This document shows, piece by piece, positions 7,743 to 16,190 of a DNA stretch of 64,000 bases. Origin of the DNA: Brumimicrobium sp035497735 (lineage in GTDB: Bacteria; Bacteroidota; Bacteroidia; Flavobacteriales_D; Crocinitomicaceae); NCBI GenBank assembly GCA_035497735.1, contig DATJCX010000018.1:21941-85940 (forward strand). Reading direction: 5' to 3'. Position 1 is the first letter of the stretch; each line of letters begins with the position of its first letter. The notes under the pieces are model-generated. The model was not told the DNA's origin. It worked only from the letters and a program-made list of their open reading frames with translations, and searched no databases. Position numbers and translations under genes: made by a program.

Positions 7743-8420
7743 ATGAAACTGAACAAATTGAAAATACTTTTGACAATTGCATTGACTTTTATATCAAAAG
7801 ATGGATTTAGTCAGGCAAATGAAATAGAAATAAAATTTATAGGTAATTGCGGCCTCTATATGACAGATGGCAGCTTGCATGTCTATACAGACTTTCCATA
7901 TAAATCTGGTGCTTTTAAATACATGAAGTTTGATCCATCAGAAATAGACAAGATTAAGGAAAATGCTATTTTCATTTTTACCCACAAACATACCGACCAT
8001 TATTCGGGTAAAAACATGCGAAGAGTTCTAAGGGAAAAACAAGGACAAAAGTTTGGAAAGTGGAATATTACAGAACTGGAGGCGTTAGGAGATTCTATTC
8101 CGAATTTTAGCGTAAAAGCCTTTAAAACAAGTCATAAATTCTCGATAAACCATTATTCCTATTTAATAACATGGCATGATAAAAAGATATTCCTGTCTGG
8201 CGACACAGGAGATACAGAAGTTATTGGAAGCATCAAAGAAATAGATTGGGCTTTTATTCCTTATTGGGTTTTAAGAAACGCACATGACGACGGCGTTAAG
8301 ATTGATGCAAAAATGAAAGGATTATATCACTTATATCCGAATCAAAAAATCGAGGGAGAAACCCCAGAAGATCTATTCATTTTTGATAATCAAGGGGAAA
8401 TTATAAAGATAAAATACTAA
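7743..8420 (+). CDS. Exported metallo-beta-lactamase-fold hydrolase
   Basis: The 225-residue protein begins with a signal peptide ending near residue 24 (FSQA). The metal-binding motif HKHTDH lies at 81-86, with further motif parts in FKTSHKF and LSGDTGD, as in the metallo-beta-lactamase superfamily. It resembles the UlaG-like or Zn-dependent hydrolase group more than true beta-lactamases, and the substrate cannot be named. It starts eight bases after cls and is followed by a probable terminator, so it looks like the second gene of a two-gene operon. It is probably periplasmic. Confidence 0.85.
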   Translation: MKLNKLKILLTIALTFISKDGFSQANEIEIKFIGNCGLYMTDGSLHVYTDFPYKSGAFKYMKFDPSEIDKIKENAIFIFTHKHTDHYSGKNMRRVLREKQGQKFGKWNITELEALGDSIPNFSVKAFKTSHKFSINHYSYLITWHDKKIFLSGDTGDTEVIGSIKEIDWAFIPYWVLRNAHDDGVKIDAKMKGLYHLYPNQKIEGETPEDLFIFDNQGEIIKIKY

Positions 8421-8460
8421 AAGCCTAGATGTTATTGTTCGGACAATACAGTGCTTTTTT
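8419..8460 (+). terminator. Probable terminator after the MBL-fold gene
   Basis: Inner stem TATTGT (8433-8438) with ACAATA (8443-8448). Outer AAAAGC (8419-8424) can pair with GCTTTT (8453-8458), with T continuing. The internal loops make it weaker than the others in this window. Confidence 0.5.
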
Positions 8461-8600
8461 TATTAATACTTCTAACATTATTTGTGTTATAAAATAAAAA
8501 GAAGTAGTTTTAATTAGCTATTAGGAATGATTCGAAATCACAACAAACAAGTGATTTTCCGTAATACACTTCAAAAAAGCATAAACCAATTTATAAAATT

Positions 8601-9140
8601 ATGAAAACAAAAACATTTGTACTCACGATAACATTCACAGCCATTATGTTAGGATTATTCTCTTGTTCAACAATTCCAGAAGGTATCACAGCAGTTACAC
8701 CATTTGATAAATCAAAATATCTCGGAAAATGGTATGAAATCGCTAGAATAGACTTTAAGTACGAGAAAGACTTGAACAATACAACAGCAGAATATTCTTT
8801 AAATCCTGACGGAACAATTAAAGTGTTAAATAAAGGATATAACACCGTAAAAAAAGAATGGTCTGAAGCTGTAGGTAAAGCCAAATTTGTTGGAGATGAT
8901 AACATTGCCATGTTAAAGGTATCCTTTTTTGGACCATTTTACGGAGGCTATAATGTCATTGCCCTTGACGATGACTATCAATTTGCATTGGTAGCTGGAG
9001 CAAATTTCAAATACCTGTGGATTCTTTCTCGTGAAACAACCATTCCTGAAGGAATAAAAGATTTATTCTTAAAAATCGCCGAAGAATCAGGATTCGATAC
9101 TTCGCAGCTTTTGTGGATTGAGCACAACGACCAGGAGTAA
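8601..9140 (+). CDS. blc: Lipocalin-family outer-membrane lipoprotein (Blc-like)
   Basis: A 179-residue protein with a lipoprotein signal (lipobox LFSC, Cys22) and the first lipocalin signature YLGKWYEIARIDFKYE, followed by the pattern NTTAEYSLNPDGTIKVLNKGYN typical of bacterial Blc. The YLWILSRE stretch near the end matches the third conserved region. Bacterial lipocalins bind fatty acids or lysophospholipids at the outer membrane and are tied to envelope maintenance. The length is normal. The gene stands alone between the cls/MBL pair and an antiporter gene. The call is sure; the ligand is not. Confidence 0.93.
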   Translation: MKTKTFVLTITFTAIMLGLFSCSTIPEGITAVTPFDKSKYLGKWYEIARIDFKYEKDLNNTTAEYSLNPDGTIKVLNKGYNTVKKEWSEAVGKAKFVGDDNIAMLKVSFFGPFYGGYNVIALDDDYQFALVAGANFKYLWILSRETTIPEGIKDLFLKIAEESGFDTSQLLWIEHNDQE

Positions 9141-9297
9141 ATCCAAATGAATATTCGCTCCATTAGAAGTAGTTAATAGTAGCTGAATAAAAAACTTTGA
9201 TAAAACTTGTTAAATTTCTAAAACAAACTGAGGGATTTACCAATTCTATAACTAATATTGACCTCAGAAAAATAGAACATAACAAAGAAGAAAAAGT

Positions 9298-10251
9298 ATG
9301 ATTATCCCCTTTATTTTAATAATAGTTGGATTTGCAAGTTTAATTTACGGGGCGAACTGGCTTGTTAATGGAGCTTCATCTCTAGCGAAAAAACACAATG
9401 TATCAGATTTAATTATCGGTTTGACAATTGTTTCCTTTGGAACATCAGCTCCTGAACTAGTTGTCAACTCATTAGCTTCTTATGACGGCTTTTCGGATAT
9501 CGTTTTCGGGAACATAATCGGTAGTAACAACTTCAATCTATTTATAGTACTAGGAGTTACCGCTCTTGTTTATCCGATTGCTGTACAGCCCTCTACAGCT
9601 TGGAAGGAAATACCTATTTCCTTATTTGTTACCATACTTCTTTTTGCATTTGCGAACAACTTTTTCGCCAATCAAAACACGGACATTTCTCGAGCTGACG
9701 GAGCAATCATGTTATTGGCTTTTCTGTTTTTCCTTTATTACCTATTTCTCCAAGTAAAGAAAAGCAAACCAGAAGTCATTGATTATGAACCAATGTCGAA
9801 CTTTAAAATCTGGGGATTAATAATCATCGGACTTGGTGGATTGATGCTTGGTGGAAAGTTGGTTGTTGATAATGGTGTAGACATCGCTACGCAATTAGGC
9901 GTAAGTCAAAAAATCATTGGACTAACTATTATAGCAGCGGGAACTTCCCTTCCTGAGTTAGTAACTTCGGTCGTTGCTGCCGTGAAAAAGAACAGCGATA
10001 TTGCTATAGGAAACATCGTAGGATCAAACATTTTCAACATCTTATTGATTCTCCCAGTTAGTGCCTTAATCCATCCTATTGAATACAACACAGATTTCAA
10101 TCAGGACTTATTGATATTAATTGGTGGAACAGCCTTCCTAATCATTGCCATGGTTTTAGGGAAAAAGAAAAGAATAGACAGATGGGAAGCGGTTATTTTA
10201 CTTGGTTTTTATCTATTTTATTCTGTTCGCATGGTAATACAGGAGCTATAA
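9298..10251 (+). CDS. Calcium/sodium antiporter (CaCA family, YrbG-like)
   Basis: A 317-residue inner-membrane protein with two inverted alpha-repeats, the mark of the CaCA family. Repeat one is GTSAPELVVNSLAS with GNIIGSNNFNL; repeat two is GTSLPELVTSVVAA with GNIVGSNIFNI. The acidic residues in the two PEL motifs bind the cation. About ten membrane helices are predicted, a normal length for YrbG-type exchangers that export Ca2+ or take up Na+ in exchange. It is a single gene that converges on the TonB-receptor gene, with a hairpin at 10311-10358 between them. The ions carried are inferred from the family. Confidence 0.93.
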   Translation: MIIPFILIIVGFASLIYGANWLVNGASSLAKKHNVSDLIIGLTIVSFGTSAPELVVNSLASYDGFSDIVFGNIIGSNNFNLFIVLGVTALVYPIAVQPSTAWKEIPISLFVTILLFAFANNFFANQNTDISRADGAIMLLAFLFFLYYLFLQVKKSKPEVIDYEPMSNFKIWGLIIIGLGGLMLGGKLVVDNGVDIATQLGVSQKIIGLTIIAAGTSLPELVTSVVAAVKKNSDIAIGNIVGSNIFNILLILPVSALIHPIEYNTDFNQDLLILIGGTAFLIIAMVLGKKKRIDRWEAVILLGFYLFYSVRMVIQEL

Positions 10252-10310
10252 ATAAACTTAAGCTCAATAAGCCCGACTATTCTATACTATCTTTATCTAA
10301 AATTCAAGAT

Positions 10311-10358
10311 GCTGAGGAAGTTTCAAAAACTTTATCTTTAAGTTGAAACACCCTCAGC
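10311..10358. terminator. Hairpin between convergent genes, probable two-way terminator
   Basis: GCTGAGG (10311-10317) pairs with CCTCAGC (10352-10358) and TTTCAA (10321-10326) with TTGAAA (10343-10348). Only short T runs flank it. The site between two converging stops supports a terminator role. Confidence 0.55.
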
Positions 10359-10398
10359 TTTTACATTCTGTTCTAACATTAAAATCTAAAAGAACACA

Positions 10399-13290
10399 CT
10401 AAAAAGTAAATCCTAAACTTAAACTAATAGTTGTTCCTTGTCGAATAGAAAAGAAATGTTCGCTCTCCGATTCGTAAGACTTGAATACCGCTTCACGTTT
10501 GTCATTTAGCATATTACTAACCGAAAATCCTACTCTAAATTTATCCTCTTTTCCAAATCTTTTAGACGCATTGATATTTAAAGCATGGAAAGGCACTGAG
10601 TAAATGTCAGGTTTATCAGCAATTCCTGAGTAAAGTAAAGTTTCACCTTGAACATTATAATAGACACCTATATTTAAGTTCTTCCAAAAACCATTTTCTC
10701 CAGTATATTCGATTCCACCATTAATTATCCAAGGTGATTGTCCTGCCATATCTCTATATTTATCAATTTCCTGTCCTGTTCTAGCGTTAACAACTCTGGA
10801 CTCGAACTCTGTGTTACTCAATTCAATTTGAGACTGTGTCAATGTTACATTTAACGCAATTCCAAACCTGTCCCATCCTTTAGAAATGAAACCTAGGGAT
10901 TGTCTAGCTTCAAATTCAATTCCCAGGAGTGTACCCTTTCCAACATTTCTAGGCTGGAAAGCTCCAGATTGAGAGGCAAATTGAACCACTTCAATTGGAT
11001 TGTTAAACATTTTATAGAAACCACTTACAGAAACCATCTGTTCTCTTCCATGAAACAATTCCCAACGGATATCAAAATTATGAATAATCGTACTCACAAG
11101 GTTCCCGTCCCAGTATTCAACTCCAACAACATCATTTGCATCTCTGAACAATCCACCAATAAATGTTCTACCTGTAATAGGATCTAATATTTCCGAGTAA
11201 GACAATTCCTTAAACGAAGGTCTAACTGTAGTTTTTCCATAAGAAAACCGTAGATTTTGTTTATCAGTAACCGAATATATCATATTTACAGAAGGAAAAA
11301 ATCCAAGTTCTTCCAAGACTAAATCATTGTTTAGAACATTAGTTCCTAACTGATCTTGCCCTTTATATTTTTGCAAAAACAATTCAGACCTCAAACCAAG
11401 CACCACTTTTAGTCGATTAACCGGCGACAATTCCGTCAAAACATATACACCCGTTGAAGACGCTGAAGATTCAAACTTATTAGGATTAACTGGAATAAAA
11501 GGTGATTCGAAGGTAGTTCCTTTAGAGATATCCCCATTGTATGGCCATAAGTTTTCTTCTGCAAACAATTCATTTGGATTTCCAGTCAGTTCAACATTCC
11601 TTACATTTATAGAAAAGGAGCGAATCTCAAAATCTCTTTTTTTATACGTTTGCATCACTCCGCCTTTTAGCAAAGCCTCATTTCCAAAAACGATTAACTT
11701 TTTTGACAAATCAGTTTTTGCTGACACGTTAAATTCATTCAATTCACGCCAAATTCTTTCTGGAAACCCAGACTCAGTTCCGATACTAAAGCTACCATCT
11801 CCACGCACTTCATATCGTGTAAAACGAATATCAGGATTATCTATAGAGGATAAAGAAGTTGATGCAGCCCATCCCAACTCAAGACTTTCATCCTTAAACC
11901 TATGATTTCCAGAAGCTATAGCATTTGAAAAAGAGCGTTGCCCGTATTCTAAATTATGTTGAAATCCTGAAAACACAGTTCCTTGATCTGTTTTATCATA
12001 ATCAAAAATACCCGCTGTTGACGTTCCGTTTTGTAAATGCAAAATGTTTAGATTATATTTCGACTTTTTCACATTTAAGGTCAGACCGAACATACCGCTT
12101 AAAGTCACATCATTTTCACCATAATTTCCTTTTTGAACTTCACGTACCACTAATTTTCGGTCATTTATATCACTCGACAAACCGTATCTTGAGAACAAAG
12201 CATCTTCATAAAACTTAGTTTCATTTTTATACGACACATTCACATTGTATCCGATTGAATATTTTTCTTTTTTAAAATAGTCTCCAGCATGCGCATCAAT
12301 TCCAATATCCATTAATGAATTCGCTTGAATTGCCGCCAGTTGCGGATCAAAAGAAGCTAAAACATCTTTATAACGTTGAGCCTTAGGTCCATTTGGATCT
12401 GAAATTGCATCAGCAAAAAAAGGAATATTGTTTTCAGCCGGAATTTCTCTTTCCTTCTTGCCGACCGCAAATAAATCTGCACTACTTTTTTCATATGTTA
12501 GATAGTTATCTTTAAAATGAAAGTTTGGATTATAAGCGGTACTAAAAGCTATACTTCTAGATCTTTTTGTTGCCCCACTATTTAGAGAAACATTGATTAA
12601 TCCACCCCCAAAATCTGCAGGAATGTCCGCAGCAGCAGTTTTATACACAATAATATTTTCAATTACCTTAGTTGGGAAAATATCCATTTGAACAGTATTC
12701 TTATCAGGGTCTAATCCAGGAATTTCCAATCCATTCAATAATGTTTTACTATATCTATCACCAATTCCACGAACAAAAATATACTTTCCTTCACTCAAAG
12801 AAACGCCAGGTATTCTTCTCATGGCTGCTCCGGCATCTGAGTCACCTGTTTTCTGGAATTTAGCAGATGACATTCCATCAAGCATACTTGCCGACTTAAT
12901 TTTTAGAGAAAGAATAGAAGATTCGGTATTAGTTCTACGATTAGCAGCAACAACAACTTCTTTAAATTCATTGACATCCTCATATAAGTTGATCAATCCC
13001 AAGTCCGTTTTTTTATTTAGTTTGACCACTACCTGACTTACAATTAAGGTATCATAACCTATATATGAAATCTGTAAATCATAAGTTCCTGCGTCCATTT
13101 CAATAAAAAACGTTCCATCCAAGTCAGAGTACGCTCCCGTATTGTGATTTATCACCATTACCTGAACTCCTGGTAGATTTTCTCCTCTAGCTTCATCTGT
13201 AATCACCCCGTAAATAGAACCTTTTTGTGCTAACATTGGATTAATAAATCCTATTAAAAAAATTAGCAAAAAGAATAAGTACAATCTCAT
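10399..13290 (-). CDS. TonB-dependent outer-membrane receptor
   Basis: A 963-residue protein with a signal peptide (about 1-21), a carboxypeptidase-regulatory-like domain at about 24-105, a plug domain at about 125-235, and a 22-strand barrel ending in the terminal phenylalanine of SLSLGFTF. The plug has GISLSEGKY-like features: RRIPGVSLSEGKYIFVRGIG and NGLEIPGLDPDK. It takes a substrate across the outer membrane using TonB energy. There is no SusD partner; instead a CTDP-type lipoprotein gene lies just upstream on the same strand, 73 bases away across a hairpin. A PhoB-like box array upstream of that gene suggests control by phosphate limitation, so phosphate-rich organic compounds are possible substrates (inference only). 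Confidence 0.93.
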   Translation of the reverse strand: MRLYLFFLLIFLIGFINPMLAQKGSIYGVITDEARGENLPGVQVMVINHNTGAYSDLDGTFFIEMDAGTYDLQISYIGYDTLIVSQVVVKLNKKTDLGLINLYEDVNEFKEVVVAANRRTNTESSILSLKIKSASMLDGMSSAKFQKTGDSDAGAAMRRIPGVSLSEGKYIFVRGIGDRYSKTLLNGLEIPGLDPDKNTVQMDIFPTKVIENIIVYKTAAADIPADFGGGLINVSLNSGATKRSRSIAFSTAYNPNFHFKDNYLTYEKSSADLFAVGKKEREIPAENNIPFFADAISDPNGPKAQRYKDVLASFDPQLAAIQANSLMDIGIDAHAGDYFKKEKYSIGYNVNVSYKNETKFYEDALFSRYGLSSDINDRKLVVREVQKGNYGENDVTLSGMFGLTLNVKKSKYNLNILHLQNGTSTAGIFDYDKTDQGTVFSGFQHNLEYGQRSFSNAIASGNHRFKDESLELGWAASTSLSSIDNPDIRFTRYEVRGDGSFSIGTESGFPERIWRELNEFNVSAKTDLSKKLIVFGNEALLKGGVMQTYKKRDFEIRSFSINVRNVELTGNPNELFAEENLWPYNGDISKGTTFESPFIPVNPNKFESSASSTGVYVLTELSPVNRLKVVLGLRSELFLQKYKGQDQLGTNVLNNDLVLEELGFFPSVNMIYSVTDKQNLRFSYGKTTVRPSFKELSYSEILDPITGRTFIGGLFRDANDVVGVEYWDGNLVSTIIHNFDIRWELFHGREQMVSVSGFYKMFNNPIEVVQFASQSGAFQPRNVGKGTLLGIEFEARQSLGFISKGWDRFGIALNVTLTQSQIELSNTEFESRVVNARTGQEIDKYRDMAGQSPWIINGGIEYTGENGFWKNLNIGVYYNVQGETLLYSGIADKPDIYSVPFHALNINASKRFGKEDKFRVGFSVSNMLNDKREAVFKSYESESEHFFSIRQGTTISLSLGFTF

Positions 13291-13314
13291 ATTGATTATT
13301 TTTTTTCAAATTAA

Positions 13315-13345
13315 ATTGACCCACGGTTGAATTCAGTGGGTCAAT
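13315..13345 (-). promoter_or_regulatory. Perfect hairpin between the lipoprotein and TonB-receptor genes
   Basis: ATTGACCCAC (13315-13324) and GTGGGTCAAT (13336-13345) form a perfect 10-bp stem with an 11-base loop. No immediate T run follows on the minus strand, so it may be a processing or stabilising hairpin or a partial terminator that lowers receptor expression. Confidence 0.6.
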
Positions 13346-13363
13346 AAAATGTTTATTTTATTA

Positions 13364-14647
13364 TTAGAAACCTCCTAATTGTCCTTTTTTATCAGAGAAA
13401 GTCCATCCTAAGAAAGGAGTCACATCTGCTCCAACAGTGTTTTCACCTAGTCCTACACTTGTTGCATGAGCATCCGTTCCGTTAAGAAAAACATCCGTTA
13501 ATGAAGCATCATTAGGAAGCGTTACTTGTAAGTTTGAAAAAATTAAATTCCCATTATTAAAGTTGTCAATTGAGGCTTGACCACTTAAAGAAAAGTCACC
13601 TCTTCCATCTGTCGCAGGATTCGCAAATCCGAAGAAATAAATATTTTCAAAAGTTCCTCTTGCCCCATCTCTGAAGTCTCCTAATTCAGTATTAGCTGCC
13701 CCTTTAATAGAGCCGTTTTTCAGTGTATGAGCTGCAAGTAACGAACCTTCAGGGCCATCAATTTCCAAAGCGTGATCTGTACTTTCGCCACCAATTACGA
13801 TGAAATTATCCAAAGTTCCACTCCAAGCTTGATCTGTATCTAATGCATCGTCTCCTGCGTTCCAAACAATCACGTTTTTTACATTTACAGAACCTCCGAA
13901 CCATTCTACACCGTCATCTTGATTCGACACCACTTCGATATTTTCGATCACTGTCCCGTTACCTACACCTCCCAATGTTAAACCGTTTATCTCATTTCCT
14001 TCACCAATATTAGCACCACCGTGACGAATTGAGATATACTTTAATACACCAGAATTATCGTTCTCATTCGAACCACCATACAAACCATTTTGGTCAGAGG
14101 GTGGAATTCCTTCAATTTGAACAGATGGATTAGACGCTGAAATTGGCGCATTTCCTAGAACAATTACACCTCCCCAAAGTCCATCTAGTTCAGGATTCAT
14201 ATTCGGGCTATCGATTTGTCCAGGCTGAATTTCATCAGCTACCGTTGTAAAGATAATTGGCTCAGAAGCAGTTCCTTCGGCCATTATTTTCGCACCTCTT
14301 GCAATGATTAATGCAGTTGCATTAGGTCCTGAACCAACTTCACCTTTTATTATAGTTCCTGGCTCTATGGTTAATGTTACACCAGATAACACGGCTACAC
14401 GCGTACTTAACACATAAACCTTATCTGAAGTCCAAGTCGTATTTTGTGAAATATTCTCAGTAACATATATCGTAGATTCACTATTCTCTTTAGAATCATA
14501 TTTACAAGAACCATTGTCTTTTTTTGCTGAATCACTATAATTGATAGCATTTGGATCTGTACATCCCTCTTTTTTACATGAAGTTGTTACCACTGTCAAG
14601 CTTGCCATTAATAAGAGCGCAGCTACTTTAATTTTTCTTCTTTTCAT
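13364..14647 (-). CDS. Beta-helix-like surface lipoprotein with CTDP N-terminal motif
   Basis: The 427-residue protein has a lipoprotein signal (TTSC, Cys24) followed by CTDPNAINYSDSAKKDNGSC, a Cys-bounded motif common in exported Bacteroidota proteins. The rest is rich in short repeats of the parallel beta-helix type (GTIIKGEVGSG, LIIARGAKIMAEG, GGVIVLG), as in proteins often labelled multidrug transporters by error. It has neither membrane helices nor a transporter fold. It is the first gene of a unit with the TonB receptor 73 bases downstream and probably displays a ligand-binding or enzymatic helix on the outer membrane for that receptor. PhoB-like boxes and a -7 box lie upstream. Function not known. 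Confidence 0.85.
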   Translation of the reverse strand: MKRRKIKVAALLLMASLTVVTTSCKKEGCTDPNAINYSDSAKKDNGSCKYDSKENSESTIYVTENISQNTTWTSDKVYVLSTRVAVLSGVTLTIEPGTIIKGEVGSGPNATALIIARGAKIMAEGTASEPIIFTTVADEIQPGQIDSPNMNPELDGLWGGVIVLGNAPISASNPSVQIEGIPPSDQNGLYGGSNENDNSGVLKYISIRHGGANIGEGNEINGLTLGGVGNGTVIENIEVVSNQDDGVEWFGGSVNVKNVIVWNAGDDALDTDQAWSGTLDNFIVIGGESTDHALEIDGPEGSLLAAHTLKNGSIKGAANTELGDFRDGARGTFENIYFFGFANPATDGRGDFSLSGQASIDNFNNGNLIFSNLQVTLPNDASLTDVFLNGTDAHATSVGLGENTVGADVTPFLGWTFSDKKGQLGGF

Positions 14648-14682
14648 TTTTCTTTTGTTTTTATTGTTTTTATTATTTGATG

Positions 14683-14743
14683 CAAAGGTGCGACAGATAC
14701 TCGCTAAACCTGTTACAAAATGATTAAGCGTTTATTAAGATTC
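14683..14743 (-). promoter_or_regulatory. Promoter with PhoB-box-like array, lipoprotein/TonB-receptor operon
   Basis: The -7-like box CACCTTTG on the minus strand is at plus 14683-14690. Upstream, three related hexamers occur at exact 11-bp steps (plus strand TGTTAC at 14711, GATTAA at 14722, TATTAA at 14733). On the transcribed strand these read GTAACA, TTAATC and TTAATA. The first unit is 21 bases from the -7 box, the same spacing as upstream of the phoB-like gene. Confidence 0.55.
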
Positions 14744-14827
14744 ACCCTATCAATTTTCGTAACAAATTCTTCACACGTCCTTTACCAAGAAAGAACAAGT
14801 CAGCTATAATTTTGCGCTAAAAAATAT

Positions 14828-15460
14828 ATGGAATTATTTATCATGATTTTCGGGGCTTTGTTTTCAGTTATGAACCCCTTTGGGACTGTTCCAGTTTTTG
14901 TAAGTTTAACACAAGAGCAGAGTAAACAAGAACGAAATAAAATTGCTTTTTGGACTTCATTAAACGTTTTAATAATACTCCTCATTTCATTCTTTTTGGG
15001 AGAATTAATACTCATCTTTTTTGGAATAACCTTAAATGCCTTAAAAATAGCAGGTGGATTGATTATAGCTTCATCAGGCTTTGCACTATTAACAGGCGAG
15101 TTCAAAAAACACAAAGGAATGAAAAGAGATAAAGTAGAACAAGACATCAAGACGCGGTCAGAAATCACTTTAACACCATTAGCTATTCCGATGATTGCCG
15201 GTCCAGGAACAATCTCTTTGTTGATTACCTATCGTCAGGAATATGATGCCTTCGACAAGGTACTAATAATTTTAGGTGCAATTCTACTCTCAGTGATTTC
15301 AATATACCTCATTCTTAAGAGTTCTTTTTATATTGTAAAATCCCTTGGTGCATCTGGCATCAATGCCTTATCAAGAATTATTGGATTTATAGTAATTGCC
15401 ATAGGGGTACAATTTATTTTATCCTCGGTTGAAGCAGTGTTTGGGATTATTCAACCCTAA
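14828..15460 (+). CDS. MarC-family integral membrane protein
   Basis: A 210-residue protein with six predicted membrane helices and two MarC half-motifs: ALFSVMNPFGTVPVFVSL near the N terminus and IPMIAGPGTISLLI in the second half. The family was once thought to export antibiotics, but that role was disproved; the actual substrate is unknown. It is divergent from the lipoprotein/TonB-receptor operon, and its last 14 bases overlap the end of a convergent gene on the other strand. No operon partner lies on the plus strand. Confidence 0.9.
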   Translation: MELFIMIFGALFSVMNPFGTVPVFVSLTQEQSKQERNKIAFWTSLNVLIILLISFFLGELILIFFGITLNALKIAGGLIIASSGFALLTGEFKKHKGMKRDKVEQDIKTRSEITLTPLAIPMIAGPGTISLLITYRQEYDAFDKVLIILGAILLSVISIYLILKSSFYIVKSLGASGINALSRIIGFIVIAIGVQFILSSVEAVFGIIQP

Positions 15461-16115
15461 GTTCTCTATTATTTGGCGACATTATTAACAAGTAGCTTTC
15501 ACGCCTGTACTCCATTTTCACTTTATGTCCTTTAGAATAAAACTCTTCCATAAAATTCTCGACATCTACCCCATCACCATAATCATACTTGTCATCACAA
15601 ACTTCTACTTCAGTGCTAAGTTTAATTTTTCCGCTAGACAAGTCAAAATCAACACTTTCCCAAAACTCACAAGGTGCTCCAGAAAGATGTGCATAGTGGA
15701 CAAGGAAGAAACCACAATCCTGATAGCGATATTGATCAGTTATTCCCCACTTAAATCTTCCTCCACCGAATTGTCTTACAATCAAAACACCATCTTGAAT
15801 ATCTACACCATCCAAGGGGTCAACCATCATTCCTCCGTCTCTACTACCGTATAGTACTTGGTCTGACTTATGCCAATCCACCCATTTTAAACCTTCTCTT
15901 TTATATATTCTTAACTCTCTAGGAATAGATTCATCATCTTCCTCATTTGCAGTGGTTTTATTATATACCACCACCAATTCATCCACGCCATCTTCATCTA
16001 AATCTCCCAGTACGGAAGTCACAATTTCATATTCAGGTGGTATGGGAATTTGTTGTGAAAAAAGATGGGTACAAACAGTACAACAAACGAATATTGTAAG
16101 AGTGAAAAGTTTCAT
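15447..16115 (-). CDS. Secreted protein of unknown function with a DxDxDG calcium-type loop
   Basis: The 222-residue protein starts with a signal peptide (MKLFTLTIFVCCTVCTHLFS). A segment LGDLDEDGVDELVVVYN near residue 40 is the calcium-loop and strand pattern of FG-GAP/VCBS repeats, so the N-terminal half may be a short beta-propeller-like repeat. The remainder, rich in Trp and Tyr, matches nothing I recognise. It ends 14 bases inside the tail of marC, in convergent orientation. It lies downstream of the histidine kinase gene on the same strand, 75 bases away, and could be read with it. Confidence 0.75.
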   Translation of the reverse strand: MKLFTLTIFVCCTVCTHLFSQQIPIPPEYEIVTSVLGDLDEDGVDELVVVYNKTTANEEDDESIPRELRIYKREGLKWVDWHKSDQVLYGSRDGGMMVDPLDGVDIQDGVLIVRQFGGGRFKWGITDQYRYQDCGFFLVHYAHLSGAPCEFWESVDFDLSSGKIKLSTEVEVCDDKYDYGDGVDVENFMEEFYSKGHKVKMEYRRESYLLIMSPNNRELRVE

Positions 16116-16190
16116 TTTATGTTAAATTAAATTTAAAATAAAGATACACTCTTATTCATAAAAAGAATAACAACCTTAAATTTTATTCAA

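Noticed and set aside
13364..14647. Multidrug transporter label for the beta-helix lipoprotein
   Set aside because: There is a lipobox and no membrane helix, so the common database name does not fit.
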